Source of the DNA: UBA5216 sp043743335
Lineage (GTDB): Bacteria; Pseudomonadota; Gammaproteobacteria; Burkholderiales; SG8-41
DNA: 64,000 nt
Reading direction: 5' to 3'
Assembly (NCBI GenBank): GCA_043743335.1
Contig: JAYTWR010000202.1
Span: 1-64,000 of the forward strand
This document shows positions 26,549-34,722 of the stretch, in pieces. The notes beneath the pieces are model-generated. The model searched no databases. It saw nothing but the letters and a program-made list of their open reading frames with translations, and had not been told where the DNA came from. Positions within the stretch are counted from its first letter, which is position 1. Each line of letters begins with the position of its first letter. A program made the position numbers and the translations under genes.

Positions 26549-27787
26549 ATGAGCATCTCGCCCGTCTACATCAGTGACTTTCGCGCGGTGGTGTACCCGG
26601 TGCGGCTCTACAGCGGCAATGGCGCGCTGGAAAATCTGCCCGCTGAATTGAAACGCAATCGCGCTCGGCGCGCGTTCATTGTGTGCGGGCGCACGGTGTC
26701 GCGCAAAACCGATTTGATTGCGCATATGCGGCGCATTCTCGGCGACAACTGCGCCGGCGTGTTCGATGAAATGGACAAGGACACGTCCCTATCGGCGGTG
26801 ACCCGCGCGGCCGAAGCCGCCAATGCCGTCGGGGCCGACATGCTGATCAGCGTGGGCTCCGGCAGCGTGACGCAGGGCACGCGCGTGGTGGCGATACTGA
26901 TGGCCGAGAAAGGCCCGGTTGATGCGCTGATTACGCAGTACCCGGCGAACGCACCTGCAATCAGCCCCAAATTGCTCGCGTCGAAGGTGCCGATAGTCAA
27001 TGTGCTGACCTCCGCCACGTCTGCGCAAAATCGCGCGGGCTCTGCCGTGAAAGACCCGAATCGCGATCACCGCATGGAGTTTTTTGATCCCAAAACGCGG
27101 CCGGTTGCGGTGTTCTGGGATGCCGAGGCGTTGATGACCGCGCCGATGTCATTGGTGAAAACCACCACCATTTCCGCCGTGTGGCGCACGTCCATGAACC
27201 TGGGTGCCACGCGCATCGCGCCGCTGTCGGAGGGTGACCGCTTGCAGGCCTTTCGCCTCGCACGTTACGCGCTGGAGCATCTGAATGACAGCAGTGATGT
27301 TGCGCCGCGCATCGCGGCGTGCGGCGCGGCGTTTTTGCAAAATCGCGATGCGGACGACGGCGGCATGCTCACCAAAAAGCACTGGGTGGAACGCGTGGTG
27401 TACGCCTTTGCGACGGCGTTGTTCCAAATGCACGTGCATGTGGGGCAGGGCGAAGCGAGCGCAGCGTTGACGCCCACCGTCATGCGCAAACTGGGCGCAC
27501 GCGACCCGGAGTCGATGGCGTTGATCGCGCAAGGCTTGGGTGTATGGAAAGAAGGTGACGGCATCGACAGCGCGCCGGAAAAAGCGGCTGCAGAACTCGA
27601 ACGTTTATTCAAAAGCATCGGCGCGCCCACGCGCGTGTCGGAACTGAACATTCCGCGCGACAGCCTGCCGCAGATTGTCGACAACTCGCTGAAGAACTTC
27701 AATGCCGACCCCAAGCGCGAATTCGTGCGGGAGCGCGACCTGCTGCAAGCCTTGATGCAGGAATGTTGGTCAGGCGGTGCGGTGTGA
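26549..27787 (+). CDS. iron-containing-alcohol-dehydrogenase-fold protein lacking the usual metal ligands
   Basis: A 412-residue protein with the group III (Fe-ADH) fold: an N-terminal Rossmann-like domain with ISVGSGSVTQGTR (residues 100-112), where the family usually has GGGSxxDxAK, and a helical C-terminal domain. By eye, the metal ligands are gone: the DAxxH motif is SAVWR (209-213), the HALG His aligns with Phe287, and the PHG His aligns with Gln300. It could be a metal-free reductase like some maleylacetate-reductase relatives, or a non-catalytic homologue. It is bracketed by two same-orientation copies of the dispersed element. Confidence 0.75.
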   Translation: MSISPVYISDFRAVVYPVRLYSGNGALENLPAELKRNRARRAFIVCGRTVSRKTDLIAHMRRILGDNCAGVFDEMDKDTSLSAVTRAAEAANAVGADMLISVGSGSVTQGTRVVAILMAEKGPVDALITQYPANAPAISPKLLASKVPIVNVLTSATSAQNRAGSAVKDPNRDHRMEFFDPKTRPVAVFWDAEALMTAPMSLVKTTTISAVWRTSMNLGATRIAPLSEGDRLQAFRLARYALEHLNDSSDVAPRIAACGAAFLQNRDADDGGMLTKKHWVERVVYAFATALFQMHVHVGQGEASAALTPTVMRKLGARDPESMALIAQGLGVWKEGDGIDSAPEKAAAELERLFKSIGAPTRVSELNIPRDSLPQIVDNSLKNFNADPKREFVRERDLLQALMQECWSGGAV

Positions 27788-27808
27788 CGCAGATCACAGA
27801 ATGCGCTA

Positions 27809-27825
27809 TAACTAATTGTTTTATA
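27809..27825 (+). repeat. IHF-like dispersed element, copy 9
   Basis: TAACTAATTGTTTTATA. One mismatch to the IHF core (T to A on the minus strand). It lies directly upstream of a 5'-truncated gene and provides the in-frame stop TAA at 27824-27826. Confidence 0.5.
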
Positions 27826-27826
27826 A

Positions 27827-28105
27827 AGGTTTTACTCCAGTGCTAGCGACAAAGCCAGTACACGCCTAGACGCTCGTCAGGCTGAGCAGCAAAAGCGCAT
27901 TGATGCCGGTGTGAAATCCGGCGAATTAAACGCCAAGGAAACCGAGCGTCTGCAAAAAGGCCAGGTGCGTGTGCAAAAAATGGAAGACAAGGCGCGCGCC
28001 GACGGCAAGATCACCCAGAAAGAAGCCGCCGGGATTGAGCATGCGCAAGATCGCCAAAGCGCAAAGATCTATCGCGAAAAGCACGACAAGCAAAAAGCCA
28101 AGTAA
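27827..28105 (+). pseudogene. 5'-truncated small exported charged protein
   Basis: From 27842 the frame reads DKASTRLDARQAEQQKRIDAG and continues to RQSAKIYREKHDKQKAK, stop at 28103-28105. This repetitive, helical, Lys/Glu/Gln-rich protein resembles a common betaproteobacterial exported family in which the same segment follows a signal peptide. Here no start codon or signal peptide precedes it; the first in-frame start is GTG 27911, in the middle of the conserved region. The open frame begins right after a dispersed element. A residual 64-residue cytosolic product is possible, but I read it as a remnant. Confidence 0.6.
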
Positions 28106-28216
28106 TGACCTGCCGCGCCACCTCAGCCCAGCGCATCGCGACGGCCGCATCTGCGGATGCGGTCGGCTGCATTTTTGCGTTTAGAATGGCCGCTTTGCCG
28201 TAAGGAATTGCGAACC

Positions 28217-28606
28217 ATGGATACGCTGAAAATCGGCATGAAGCACACCGAGGTGTGGGACATCACCGAAGAACGCACAACCCAGCGTGGCCCTTACAAA
28301 GTGTTTGCCACTTGGTCGATGACGCGTCTCGTGGAAATGACCGCGAGCAATTTGGTGACGCCGCATTTGAAGCCCGGGCAGGGGCAGGTCGGCATTTACG
28401 TATTGATCCGGCACATGGGCCCCACGCCTTTGGGTAAGTCAGTGCGCGCCGAGGCCGAGTTGATCGAGGTGGATCGTCGCAATCTCAAGTTTCTGGTCAA
28501 GGTGTTCGACGACGTGGAGCAGGTGGGCGAATCTACGCACGAGCGCTTTATTGTGGATTTGGACAAATATTTCGCCAAGCTGAAAAGCAAGCTCGGCGAG
28601 GCGTAA
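28217..28606 (+). CDS. FlK-like hotdog-fold thioesterase
   Basis: A 129-residue single hotdog domain similar to the fluoroacetyl-CoA-type thioesterases. RGPYKVFATWSMTRLVEM provides the N-terminal helix region and VGESTHERFIVDLDKYFAKL the C-terminal strand and helix. The start ATG 28217 follows AAGGA. It probably hydrolyses a short acyl-CoA and fits the upstream acyl-CoA gene set. A clear homologue of its last 40 residues survives as a truncated remnant at 61624-61757. Confidence 0.8.
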   Translation: MDTLKIGMKHTEVWDITEERTTQRGPYKVFATWSMTRLVEMTASNLVTPHLKPGQGQVGIYVLIRHMGPTPLGKSVRAEAELIEVDRRNLKFLVKVFDDVEQVGESTHERFIVDLDKYFAKLKSKLGEA

Positions 28607-28684
28607 TGCTGCGGGTGGTAACAGACTTGCCGTCGCGCACGCGCGTGGCTAACATTTTTCATCGGCCGTATTCAGGAGACTGGC

Positions 28685-29695
28685 ATGCGCAGAACGACTC
28701 ATGACATCGTTGGTTCAATCGCGGGCGGTGCGCCGCTCGCACTGTTCTCGCTATGCGTAATGCCGCTGACCGCTGGCGCGCAGACTGATGCGGCATCCAG
28801 TTGGCCCAATCGGCCGGTGCGCCTGGTGGTGGGCTTTACGCCGGGCAGCGCGACCGATGTGGTGGGGCGCATGTTCGCGCAGAAATTTACCGAGGCCTGG
28901 GGCGTCACCGTGGCGGTCGACAATGTGCCTGGCGTAGGTGGCGCGGTGGGCGTGGCGCGTGTGGCGAAGTCTGCGCCCGACGGCTACACCCTAGTGTTTT
29001 CCGGCAACGGCGCGCTGACCATACTGCCCACGCTGCAAAACAAGCCGCTGTTTGACCCGCTGCGCGAGTTGACGCCCATGGCGATGGTGCTGGCCATGCC
29101 GAGCATTCTGGCCGTCAACAACGAGGTGGCGGCGAAGAGCGTGCAGGAGTTGATTGCTTATGCGAAGGTTCCTTCGCGCAAGCTGTCGTATGCCTCGCCC
29201 GGCTCCGGCACGCCGCAACACATCGCAGGTGAATTGTTCAAGGGATTGGCTAAACTGGACATTGCGCATGTGCCGTACAAGGGCGCAGTGCTGACAGATG
29301 TCATCGGCGGCCGCGTGGCCATGACCATACAAAACACCGGGGCAATATTGCCGATGGTGCGCGACGGCCGGCTGCGCGGGCTGGCGGTGACGTCGCTCAA
29401 GCGTTCGCCAAATATTCCGGAGTTGCCGACTATTGCGGAATCGGGCTTTCCCGGATTCGAAGCGGTGTCGTGGTTTTCGGTGCTGGGGCCGACGGGTACG
29501 CCACCGGCGATCGTCGCCAAGGTGTATCAAGAGTCGATGAAAATCGTCGCGAACACCGACATGCAGGCGCGTTTCGCGCAGATGGGTTTGGATATTTTTT
29601 CCAGAACCGGCGAAGAAGTCTCCGCCATTATCAAAACGGATATCGACAAGTGGGCCAAGGTCATCAAGGATGCCGGCATTACCATGACCGACTAG
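28685..29695 (+). CDS. Bug/TctC-family receptor
   Basis: A 336-residue periplasmic binding protein with signal peptide (about 1-31, ending TAGAQ). WPNRPVRLVVGFTPGSATDVVGRMFAQKF and GVGGAVGVARVAKSAPDGYT are the two ligand-contact loops. The C-terminal IDKWAKVIKDAGITM helix is typical. A strong ribosome site CAGGAG precedes ATG 28685. It converges with the next Bug gene with nine bases between the stops, so the pair is not one operon. Confidence 0.91.
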   Translation: MRRTTHDIVGSIAGGAPLALFSLCVMPLTAGAQTDAASSWPNRPVRLVVGFTPGSATDVVGRMFAQKFTEAWGVTVAVDNVPGVGGAVGVARVAKSAPDGYTLVFSGNGALTILPTLQNKPLFDPLRELTPMAMVLAMPSILAVNNEVAAKSVQELIAYAKVPSRKLSYASPGSGTPQHIAGELFKGLAKLDIAHVPYKGAVLTDVIGGRVAMTIQNTGAILPMVRDGRLRGLAVTSLKRSPNIPELPTIAESGFPGFEAVSWFSVLGPTGTPPAIVAKVYQESMKIVANTDMQARFAQMGLDIFSRTGEEVSAIIKTDIDKWAKVIKDAGITMTD

Positions 29696-29704
29696 TCACG
29701 GCGA

Positions 29705-30661
29705 TCAGTCGATTCGCACGCCAGCTTCTTTCACCACTTTGGCCCACTTGGGCAATTCGCTGCGGATCAATGCGGCGAATTCCGCCGGGCCGCGCACAGC
29801 GGCGTCGCCACCTTCACTCAGATAGCGCTCGCGCACATCGGTGTTGGCCATGGCCTTAGCCACACCTTCATGCAGTTTGTTAATGACGGCAGGTGGCGTG
29901 CCGCGCGGCGCGAGAAAGCCGTACCATACGGGCACTTCGTAGCCGGGCACACCTGCTTCGGCGATGGTGGGAATGTTGGGCGCGCTAGGCACGCGTTTTG
30001 ACCCCGTGACGCCCAGCGCATTCACGCGCCCAGCACGCACATGCGGCAACGCCACCGCAGGGTCGGGGAACACCATTTGTACTTGGCCGGCCACCACATC
30101 CGTCAACCCCGGTGCCATGCCCTTGTACGGCACGTGCGTGAGTTCAATGTGGGTCATGGTGAGAAACAAATGCCCCGCCAGATGGCTGATGCCGCCGCTG
30201 CCCGATGACGCAAAATTAATGGCCTTGGGTTTGCTGCGCGCCAACGCCACCAGCTCTTGCACGGTCTTCGCCGGCACGGAGGTGTGCGTGAGCAACATTA
30301 ATTGCGTGGTGTTGGCGATAGCAATCGGCGCGAAATCTTTTTCCGCGTCATAGGGCAGCTTGCGATACAGGCCCGGCGCAATCACATGACCTATCGTATG
30401 CAGCAACAGCGTGTAACCATCCGGCGCGGCCTTGGCAACGATATCCACGCCGATGGTGCCGCCACCGCCACCACGGGTGTCGATCACAAAAGGCTGGCGC
30501 ATTTGCTCGCTCATCTTTTGCCCGGTCACCCGCGCAATAATCTCCGCCGGCCCGCCCGCAGAGAAGGGCACTACCACGCGCACGGGGCGATTGGGGTAGT
30601 CCTGCGCCCAAGCTAAATTACCGGCACACGCCATCAATAGTGCGAAGATCGGGTATTTCAT
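29705..30661 (-). CDS. Bug/TctC-family receptor
   Basis: A 318-residue receptor. ATG 30661 is preferred over an in-frame TTG at 30679 because AAAGGA lies just upstream and the signal peptide MKYPIFALLMACAGNLAWAQ is then complete. YPNRPVRVVVPFSAGGPAEIIAR and GGGGTIGVDIVAKAAPDGYT are the Bug binding loops. It follows the ornithine cyclodeaminase-like gene on the same strand after a 22-base gap filled by a dispersed element, so the two are probably cotranscribed. Confidence 0.91.
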   Translation of the reverse strand: MKYPIFALLMACAGNLAWAQDYPNRPVRVVVPFSAGGPAEIIARVTGQKMSEQMRQPFVIDTRGGGGGTIGVDIVAKAAPDGYTLLLHTIGHVIAPGLYRKLPYDAEKDFAPIAIANTTQLMLLTHTSVPAKTVQELVALARSKPKAINFASSGSGGISHLAGHLFLTMTHIELTHVPYKGMAPGLTDVVAGQVQMVFPDPAVALPHVRAGRVNALGVTGSKRVPSAPNIPTIAEAGVPGYEVPVWYGFLAPRGTPPAVINKLHEGVAKAMANTDVRERYLSEGGDAAVRGPAEFAALIRSELPKWAKVVKEAGVRID

Positions 30662-30670
30662 ATAATCCTT

Positions 30671-30686
30671 TAAAATCAATTAGTTA
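30671..30686 (-). repeat. IHF-like dispersed element, copy 10, forming a stop codon
   Basis: TAAAATCAATTAGTTA on the plus strand, exact IHF consensus. Read on the minus strand, its first TAA is the stop of the cyclodeaminase-like gene, and its other end is next to the ribosome site of the Bug gene. Confidence 0.65.
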
Positions 30687-31727
30687 TGGAATTACATCTT
30701 CGGTAAACCATTCTGTCGGCAGCGTGTGCCCGCGCCCCGCCGCCAGCGCCTTGCGATAAAACACCGCGCCCACCGCCGCGAACTGCAAGCCGATGCCCGG
30801 CACATTCACAAAGCAAGTTTTTTGTTCAGGCGATGTTCTACCACGCGCCTTGCCCGCGATGACATCGGCCAGGCTCGGTGCCGTTGCAAAATTAAACCCG
30901 GCAATGGCGTGCCGCCCTTGGGGCATGCGCACGCCTTGCGCAACGGCGACGTTCTCGTGCTGCGTTTGTTCGTGCACCACCACCACATCGCATTGCTGAA
31001 TCACTGCTGGCTCCAGCTCAGGCCCGCGTATGGTGCCCACATGCATGCCGGGCGCAAGCCACGCTGCTTGAAAAACATGCGAGGCGGCATTGGTTGCGCA
31101 TAACACGACATCTGCACCGCGCACCGCTGCTTCCGCTGTACGCGCAGCCGTCACGTGCAAACCGGTTTGTGTAGCGAGCTCATCGCAAAACGCCACGCAC
31201 TTGTCTAACGTCGGGCTGAAGCAGCGCACCACGGCATCAGGGAAGGTATCCGCCACCGCCATCACATGCCCACCCGCCTGCCAGCCCGCGCCGATCAAGG
31301 CGATGGTTTTGACATCAGGTCGCGCCAGATAGCGTGCGCCCAGCAGCGAAGTAGCGCCCACGCGCATGCGTTGCAAAATACCATCAGGGAAAATCGCCAG
31401 CGGCGTGCCGGTTTCATTGTCAAACAACAGCACCAACCCGGTGTAGCGGCCGCCCGGCGCCAAGGGCAATTTTTTCTGTCGTGATGCGCCGAAGGAGATG
31501 ATGTCCGAATTTAGCCGCACCACACCCACGCCCTGCGAGGGCAGCACCGCACCCATCAACTTGAGCGAATACACCGCGTCCGCACGCTGGGTCGGCGCGA
31601 CCGCATCGCTGCGAGTAGCGTTAACGGCGCGTCCTGCGGACAAGTCGGCATAGGCGGTATCGAGCGCGCTCATGCAATCGCGCATCGTCAACAATGCCAG
31701 CGCATCTTCGTTGGAGAGTATCAGCAT
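30684..31727 (-). CDS. ornithine cyclodeaminase/mu-crystallin family protein
   Basis: A 347-residue NAD(P)-dependent dehydrogenase-fold protein. The substrate domain precedes GRYTGLVLLFDNETGTPLAIFPDGIL, and the nucleotide loop is ALIGAGWQAGGHVMAVAD near residue 135. IRGPELEPAVIQQCDVVVVHE belongs to the family core. Members reduce imines, deaminate ornithine or dehydrogenate related amino acids; the substrate here is unknown. Its pairing with a Bug receptor suggests uptake and conversion of one compound. Its stop codon is contributed by the dispersed element. Confidence 0.85.
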   Translation of the reverse strand: MLILSNEDALALLTMRDCMSALDTAYADLSAGRAVNATRSDAVAPTQRADAVYSLKLMGAVLPSQGVGVVRLNSDIISFGASRQKKLPLAPGGRYTGLVLLFDNETGTPLAIFPDGILQRMRVGATSLLGARYLARPDVKTIALIGAGWQAGGHVMAVADTFPDAVVRCFSPTLDKCVAFCDELATQTGLHVTAARTAEAAVRGADVVLCATNAASHVFQAAWLAPGMHVGTIRGPELEPAVIQQCDVVVVHEQTQHENVAVAQGVRMPQGRHAIAGFNFATAPSLADVIAGKARGRTSPEQKTCFVNVPGIGLQFAAVGAVFYRKALAAGRGHTLPTEWFTEDVIP

Positions 31728-31787
31728 AGTGAGGTCATTTTAGCATCGCGCCTTTACATTCTTCGTCGACAAACTTATCGTCGAGAC

Positions 31788-32795
31788 ATGAATAAGCACA
31801 AATTCACCACACATCTGCTGGCGAGCCTGTTGCTGTCTGCTGCAACTCACGCTGCAACTCACGCTGCAACTCACGCAGCGACCAACGCAGACGAACCGTA
31901 CCCCACCAAACCCGTGCGCATGTTGGTGATTTCCTCTGCCGCTGGCAGCACCGACATCGTCGCGCGCATGACAGCCAAGTCACTGTCCGAAGGCCTGCGT
32001 CAACAAGTGGTGCTGGACAACCGCCCCGGCGGCGGCGGTCTGATCGCGTCGGAGATACTCGTGAGCGCGCGGCCCGATGGCTATACCCTGTTGATGTCCA
32101 ACACCAGCCACTCGGTGCAGCCCCATATCCACGCCAAACTGCCGTATGACCCGATCAAGGATTTCGCCCCGGTGAGCTTGGTCGCTGTCACCCACAGCGT
32201 GCTGATGGTCAACGCGGCCGTTCCTGCGGCATCCGTGAAAGAATTGATTGCCTACGCCAAAGCACAGCCGGGCAAACTCAATTACGCCTCGGGCACCAAT
32301 GGGTCGTCGGCGCACATCGGCATGGAGCTATTCAAACTGATGGCCGGTGTCAACATTGTGCGCGTGCCATACAAGGGCACGGCAGAAAACGTTAACGCAC
32401 TTATTTCTGGCGAAGTGCAAGTCGCCTTCGTCACCCTGCCCTCGGCACTGCCGCACGCCACGGGCGGCCGCCTGCGCCCTCTGGCCATTGGCGGCCCCAA
32501 AGGCACGCCCCGCCTGCCCGACACACCGCCGCTGGCAGACACGCTGCCCGGCTTCGACATCGGCACCTGGAACGGCGTGATGGCCCCCGCGCGCACGCCG
32601 CCACGCATCATTGCCAGACTCAACAGCGAGATACGCAAGATGACTAAGAACGCCGACGCGCGCGACTTGGCCGCGTCGCAAGGCGCTACGCTGGTGAGTA
32701 ATTCGCCGGAGGCGTTTGCGGCCTACATACGCGATCAGATTGAGAAGTTTGGACGGGTGGCGAAGTCGACGGGGTTGCGCACGTCATCCTTGTGA
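31788..32795 (+). CDS. Bug/TctC-family receptor with tandem repeat in its signal peptide
   Basis: A 335-residue receptor. The signal peptide runs into a fourfold ATHA-like repeat (residues 18-33) encoded by a 12-bp tandem repeat, placing an unusual His/Thr-rich stretch at the expected cleavage region. The mature part starts YPTKPVRMLVISSAAGSTDIVAR, and GGGGLIASEILVSARPDGYT is the second loop. The repeat could change signal-peptide length and export efficiency by slippage in steps of four residues. Confidence 0.9.
   Translation: MNKHKFTTHLLASLLLSAATHAATHAATHAATNADEPYPTKPVRMLVISSAAGSTDIVARMTAKSLSEGLRQQVVLDNRPGGGGLIASEILVSARPDGYTLLMSNTSHSVQPHIHAKLPYDPIKDFAPVSLVAVTHSVLMVNAAVPAASVKELIAYAKAQPGKLNYASGTNGSSAHIGMELFKLMAGVNIVRVPYKGTAENVNALISGEVQVAFVTLPSALPHATGGRLRPLAIGGPKGTPRLPDTPPLADTLPGFDIGTWNGVMAPARTPPRIIARLNSEIRKMTKNADARDLAASQGATLVSNSPEAFAAYIRDQIEKFGRVAKSTGLRTSSL
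31839..31886 (+). repeat. 12-bp tandem repeat, three perfect copies plus one degenerate
   Basis: GCTGCAACTCAC at 31839-31850, 31851-31862 and 31863-31874, then a degenerate unit to 31886. It lies in the signal peptide of the Bug gene and keeps the reading frame. Confidence 0.9.
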
Positions 32796-32809
32796 CAATG
32801 GGAAATCTC

Positions 32810-32831
32810 ATGTATAAACGCGTTTATACAT
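32810..32831. promoter_or_regulatory. perfect 22-bp palindrome, probable mazEF operator
   Basis: ATGTATAAACG at 32810-32820 is followed directly by its exact reverse complement (32821-32831). It ends 13 bases before the GTG start of the antitoxin gene and contains TATAAA/TTTATA, so it likely overlaps the promoter. This is the expected site for autoregulation by the MazE-MazF complex. Confidence 0.75.
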
Positions 32832-32844
32832 CAGGAGAGCCAAC

Positions 32845-33096
32845 GTGAGTGTAGCCTTACTCGAAATCAAAACATGGGGCAATAGCCTCGGTGTGCGTAT
32901 CCCGTCAGCCGTTGCTCGCGCTGCGCGGCTCAAGGCAAGCCAGCCAGTCAAACTCACCGTCGAGGATGGCCGGGTCATTATCTCCCCGCAATCGCCCAAA
33001 CCACTCACGCTGGCCGAGCGGCTTGAGCGTTACGACCCCGCGCTGCACGGCGGTGAGGCCATGGTATCGCCGTTGGTCGGCGCAGAAAAAATTTAG
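32845..33096 (+). CDS. mazE: MazE-type antitoxin (AbrB/SpoVT swapped-hairpin fold)
   Basis: An 83-residue antitoxin with GTG start after CAGGAG. The N-terminal EIKTWGNSLGVRIPSAVARAA is the classic DNA-binding beta-hairpin dimer motif, and VKLTVEDGRVIISP its second strand set. The C-terminal LAERLERYDPALHGGEA is the flexible toxin-neutralising tail. It is followed after 11 bases by the toxin gene. The 22-bp palindrome upstream is the likely operator. Confidence 0.92.
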   Translation: MSVALLEIKTWGNSLGVRIPSAVARAARLKASQPVKLTVEDGRVIISPQSPKPLTLAERLERYDPALHGGEAMVSPLVGAEKI

Positions 33097-33107
33097 GCAC
33101 GGGCACC

Positions 33108-33509
33108 ATGGCTGCCAAGGGTGCCAAGGGTGCCAAGGTTGAGCGCGCTGGTTGGATTCCAGAGCGTCAGGATATTATTTGGATTGATTGCAATCCGCAG
33201 GTCGGTGCCGAGATGAAGGACATTCACCCCATGCTGGTGCTTTCCCCCAGCGCCTTCAATACGAAGACCGGGCTGGTGATTGGCCTGCCCATGACCACTG
33301 CTGCCTACAATGCTACGAATCCCTTTGCTATTGCATCAGGCCCGGCAACGGGCCGCAAGGCGGGCAAACTGGGCTACGTGTTGTGTCACCAACCGAAATC
33401 TTTTGATTGGCGATTGCGCCGCGCGAAACCCCACCCGCTCAAACGCCTGAATGATCAGGCATTTGCTGATTCGTGCGCGTTGTTGAATCAGATCATTGCC
33501 ATCGGGTAG
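33108..33509 (+). CDS. mazF: MazF/PemK-type endoribonuclease toxin
   Basis: A 133-residue toxin. After an odd AAKGAKGAKVERAG N-terminus, encoded by a 9-bp triple repeat (33111-33137), the fold begins ERQDIIWIDCNPQVGAEMK, equivalent to the G/D-x-x-x-G-x-E start of MazF. HPMLVLSPSAFN and KLGYVLCHQPKSFDW follow. It cleaves mRNA at short sequence motifs in characterised members. The basic N-terminal repeat is not part of the normal domain; an internal start is not obvious. Confidence 0.9.
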   Translation: MAAKGAKGAKVERAGWIPERQDIIWIDCNPQVGAEMKDIHPMLVLSPSAFNTKTGLVIGLPMTTAAYNATNPFAIASGPATGRKAGKLGYVLCHQPKSFDWRLRRAKPHPLKRLNDQAFADSCALLNQIIAIG

Positions 33510-33943
33510 GCCCGTAGGGGTGAATCCAAAGCGTGCGGATTAGTCGCCGCACCTACCCCGCTACCGCGCGCACACAACCACGCCCACTCGAAAACAGGCA
33601 CGGAGAACCACCCTGCCGTAACGCGCCAGCGATCACGGGCACCCTTCCACACGCCGACGTGATGGAACTGGCACTACATTAGATGGCGCAACCGTATTGC
33701 GTTCGTTCGAGCTAACCGGTTTGCCTGATCGATTTGGCTGACCGCAGACGAGAGGATTCTGGATTGGAACCCTGCGTTGGAGCCACAAGATGCGCGGGTT
33801 TAGTGGCATTCACGTGCGTCGTGGCAGGCGGTTTAAGGTGCCCCCTATCAAAGGCCTTGCTCTACAACCGGCGTAATGCGCTTCGCTTATTGACGCCCTA
33901 CGAGTGGCGGGTTACGTGCGCTAAAGCCAACGTAAGCAACGCA
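33510..33943. other. intergenic region without a recognisable gene
   Basis: About 430 bases between mazF and the vapC-like gene. Open frames here are not similar to anything I recognise. The right part contains a REP-like palindrome (33870-33897), and the left part (33512-33560) has GTAGGGGTGAATCC and GGATTAGTC stretches suggestive of another degenerate palindrome. Confidence 0.5.
33870..33920. repeat. REP-like palindrome with a second copy at 46417
   Basis: GGCGTAAT (33870-33877) pairs with ATTGACGCC (33889-33897, one extra G), with an inner GCG/CGC stem. The stretch 33891-33920, starting TGACGCCCTAC, matches 46417-46446 at about 24 of 30 bases, including CGGGTTACG. Confidence 0.5.
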
Positions 33944-34354
33944 TCACACCTTGTGCAAAAAGGGATTCAGCACTTTCACATCAAAGCGGTTGAAATCACG
34001 GACGTTGCGGGTCACTACGGTCAAGTGATGCACCACGGCTGTGGCGGCAATCATCGCGTCCTCGTAAACCGTGTTTGATTGCCGATGCATGAGTTTTGCC
34101 CACAAGCGAAAAGCCGCTGCACTCATGGGCAGCACGTTATAGGCAGCGGCAAGTTGATCGGCCCATGCTTCGATCTCCAGCGCTTTGGCGGCGTCTTGTT
34201 CACGCGTAATCTCTATGCCTGCCTGAATTTCACCAAGCGTGACGACAGAAACATGGATAGTGGTTTCGGCAACGCCCGCAAACCAGGCGACCACACCACC
34301 GTGCGGGCGCACCTTGCGCAGTTCAGACACGATGTTCGTGTCGACAAGATACAT
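33944..34354 (-). CDS. vapC: VapC/FitB-type PIN-domain ribonuclease toxin
   Basis: A 136-residue PIN domain. The acidic metal-binding residues are in place: Asp5 in YLVDTNIVSE, Glu42 in VTLGEIQAG, Asp99 in VYEDAMIAATA and Asp120 in TRNVRDFNRF. The upstream gene on the same strand is a Phd/YefM-type antitoxin seven bases away, so this is a complete type II toxin-antitoxin pair of the FitAB/VapBC kind. RNA target unknown. Confidence 0.92.
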   Translation of the reverse strand: MYLVDTNIVSELRKVRPHGGVVAWFAGVAETTIHVSVVTLGEIQAGIEITREQDAAKALEIEAWADQLAAAYNVLPMSAAAFRLWAKLMHRQSNTVYEDAMIAATAVVHHLTVVTRNVRDFNRFDVKVLNPFLHKV

Positions 34355-34361
34355 CGGGCGT

Positions 34362-34616
34362 TTACAACGGTGCGGGTGGACGCCGACGTGCGCTGCCGCG
34401 CTTGGCTATCGTCAACTCACCCCGACCGGCATCGGACAACAACAACGCTTTGATCGAGGGACGCGCCGTCGCGCTTAGCCGCTTCCACTCAGTAATGGGC
34501 ACGAGCACCGCCGTTTCCGCGCCGCGCCGCGTAACAACCTGCGGCCCTTTGCTTACGCAAGCATCCAGCAGTTCGCTGAAACGCGCTTTGGCGTCTTGCA
34601 CTGGCCAAGTGTTCAT
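34362..34616 (-). CDS. Phd/YefM-type antitoxin
   Basis: An 84-residue antitoxin. ATG 34616 follows GGAGA; longer frames are spurious. MNTWPVQDAKARFSELLDAC is the standard Phd/YefM DNA-binding start, and GPQVVTRRGAETAVLVPITEW the next strands. The C-terminus (ALLLSDAGRGELTIAKRG, then RRRPPAP) would wrap the PIN toxin encoded immediately downstream. Autoregulation is expected at the repeat upstream. Confidence 0.9.
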   Translation of the reverse strand: MNTWPVQDAKARFSELLDACVSKGPQVVTRRGAETAVLVPITEWKRLSATARPSIKALLLSDAGRGELTIAKRGSARRRPPAPL

Positions 34617-34628
34617 GGCATCTCCGAT

Positions 34629-34652
34629 GACTAGTTTGCTGACTAGATTATA
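34629..34652 (-). promoter_or_regulatory. antitoxin promoter -10 with adjacent ACTAG repeats
   Basis: On the minus strand TATAAT (34652-34647) lies 30 bases before the antitoxin start. Downstream of it GACTAG occurs twice (34629-34634 and 34641-34646), and CTAGT/ACTAG form an inverted repeat. This suits an operator overlapping the transcription start. A weak -35 (TTGCTG) is at 34673-34668. Confidence 0.5.
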
Positions 34653-34722
34653 CCATCCTCGATTAAACAGCAATGCAAAGCCTTGTCCAACGTGAGTTTT
34701 GCTGGCTGGCCTATTTGTCTTG

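Noticed and set aside
32810..32831. Reading the 22-bp palindrome as an intrinsic terminator for the Bug gene
   Set aside because: The stem is AT-rich, has no loop or T-run, and sits at operator distance from mazE.
33734..34078. A 114-codon plus-strand open frame overlapping the vapC gene
   Set aside because: No recognisable fold, it runs through a REP-like palindrome, and its second half is antisense to a convincing PIN-domain gene.
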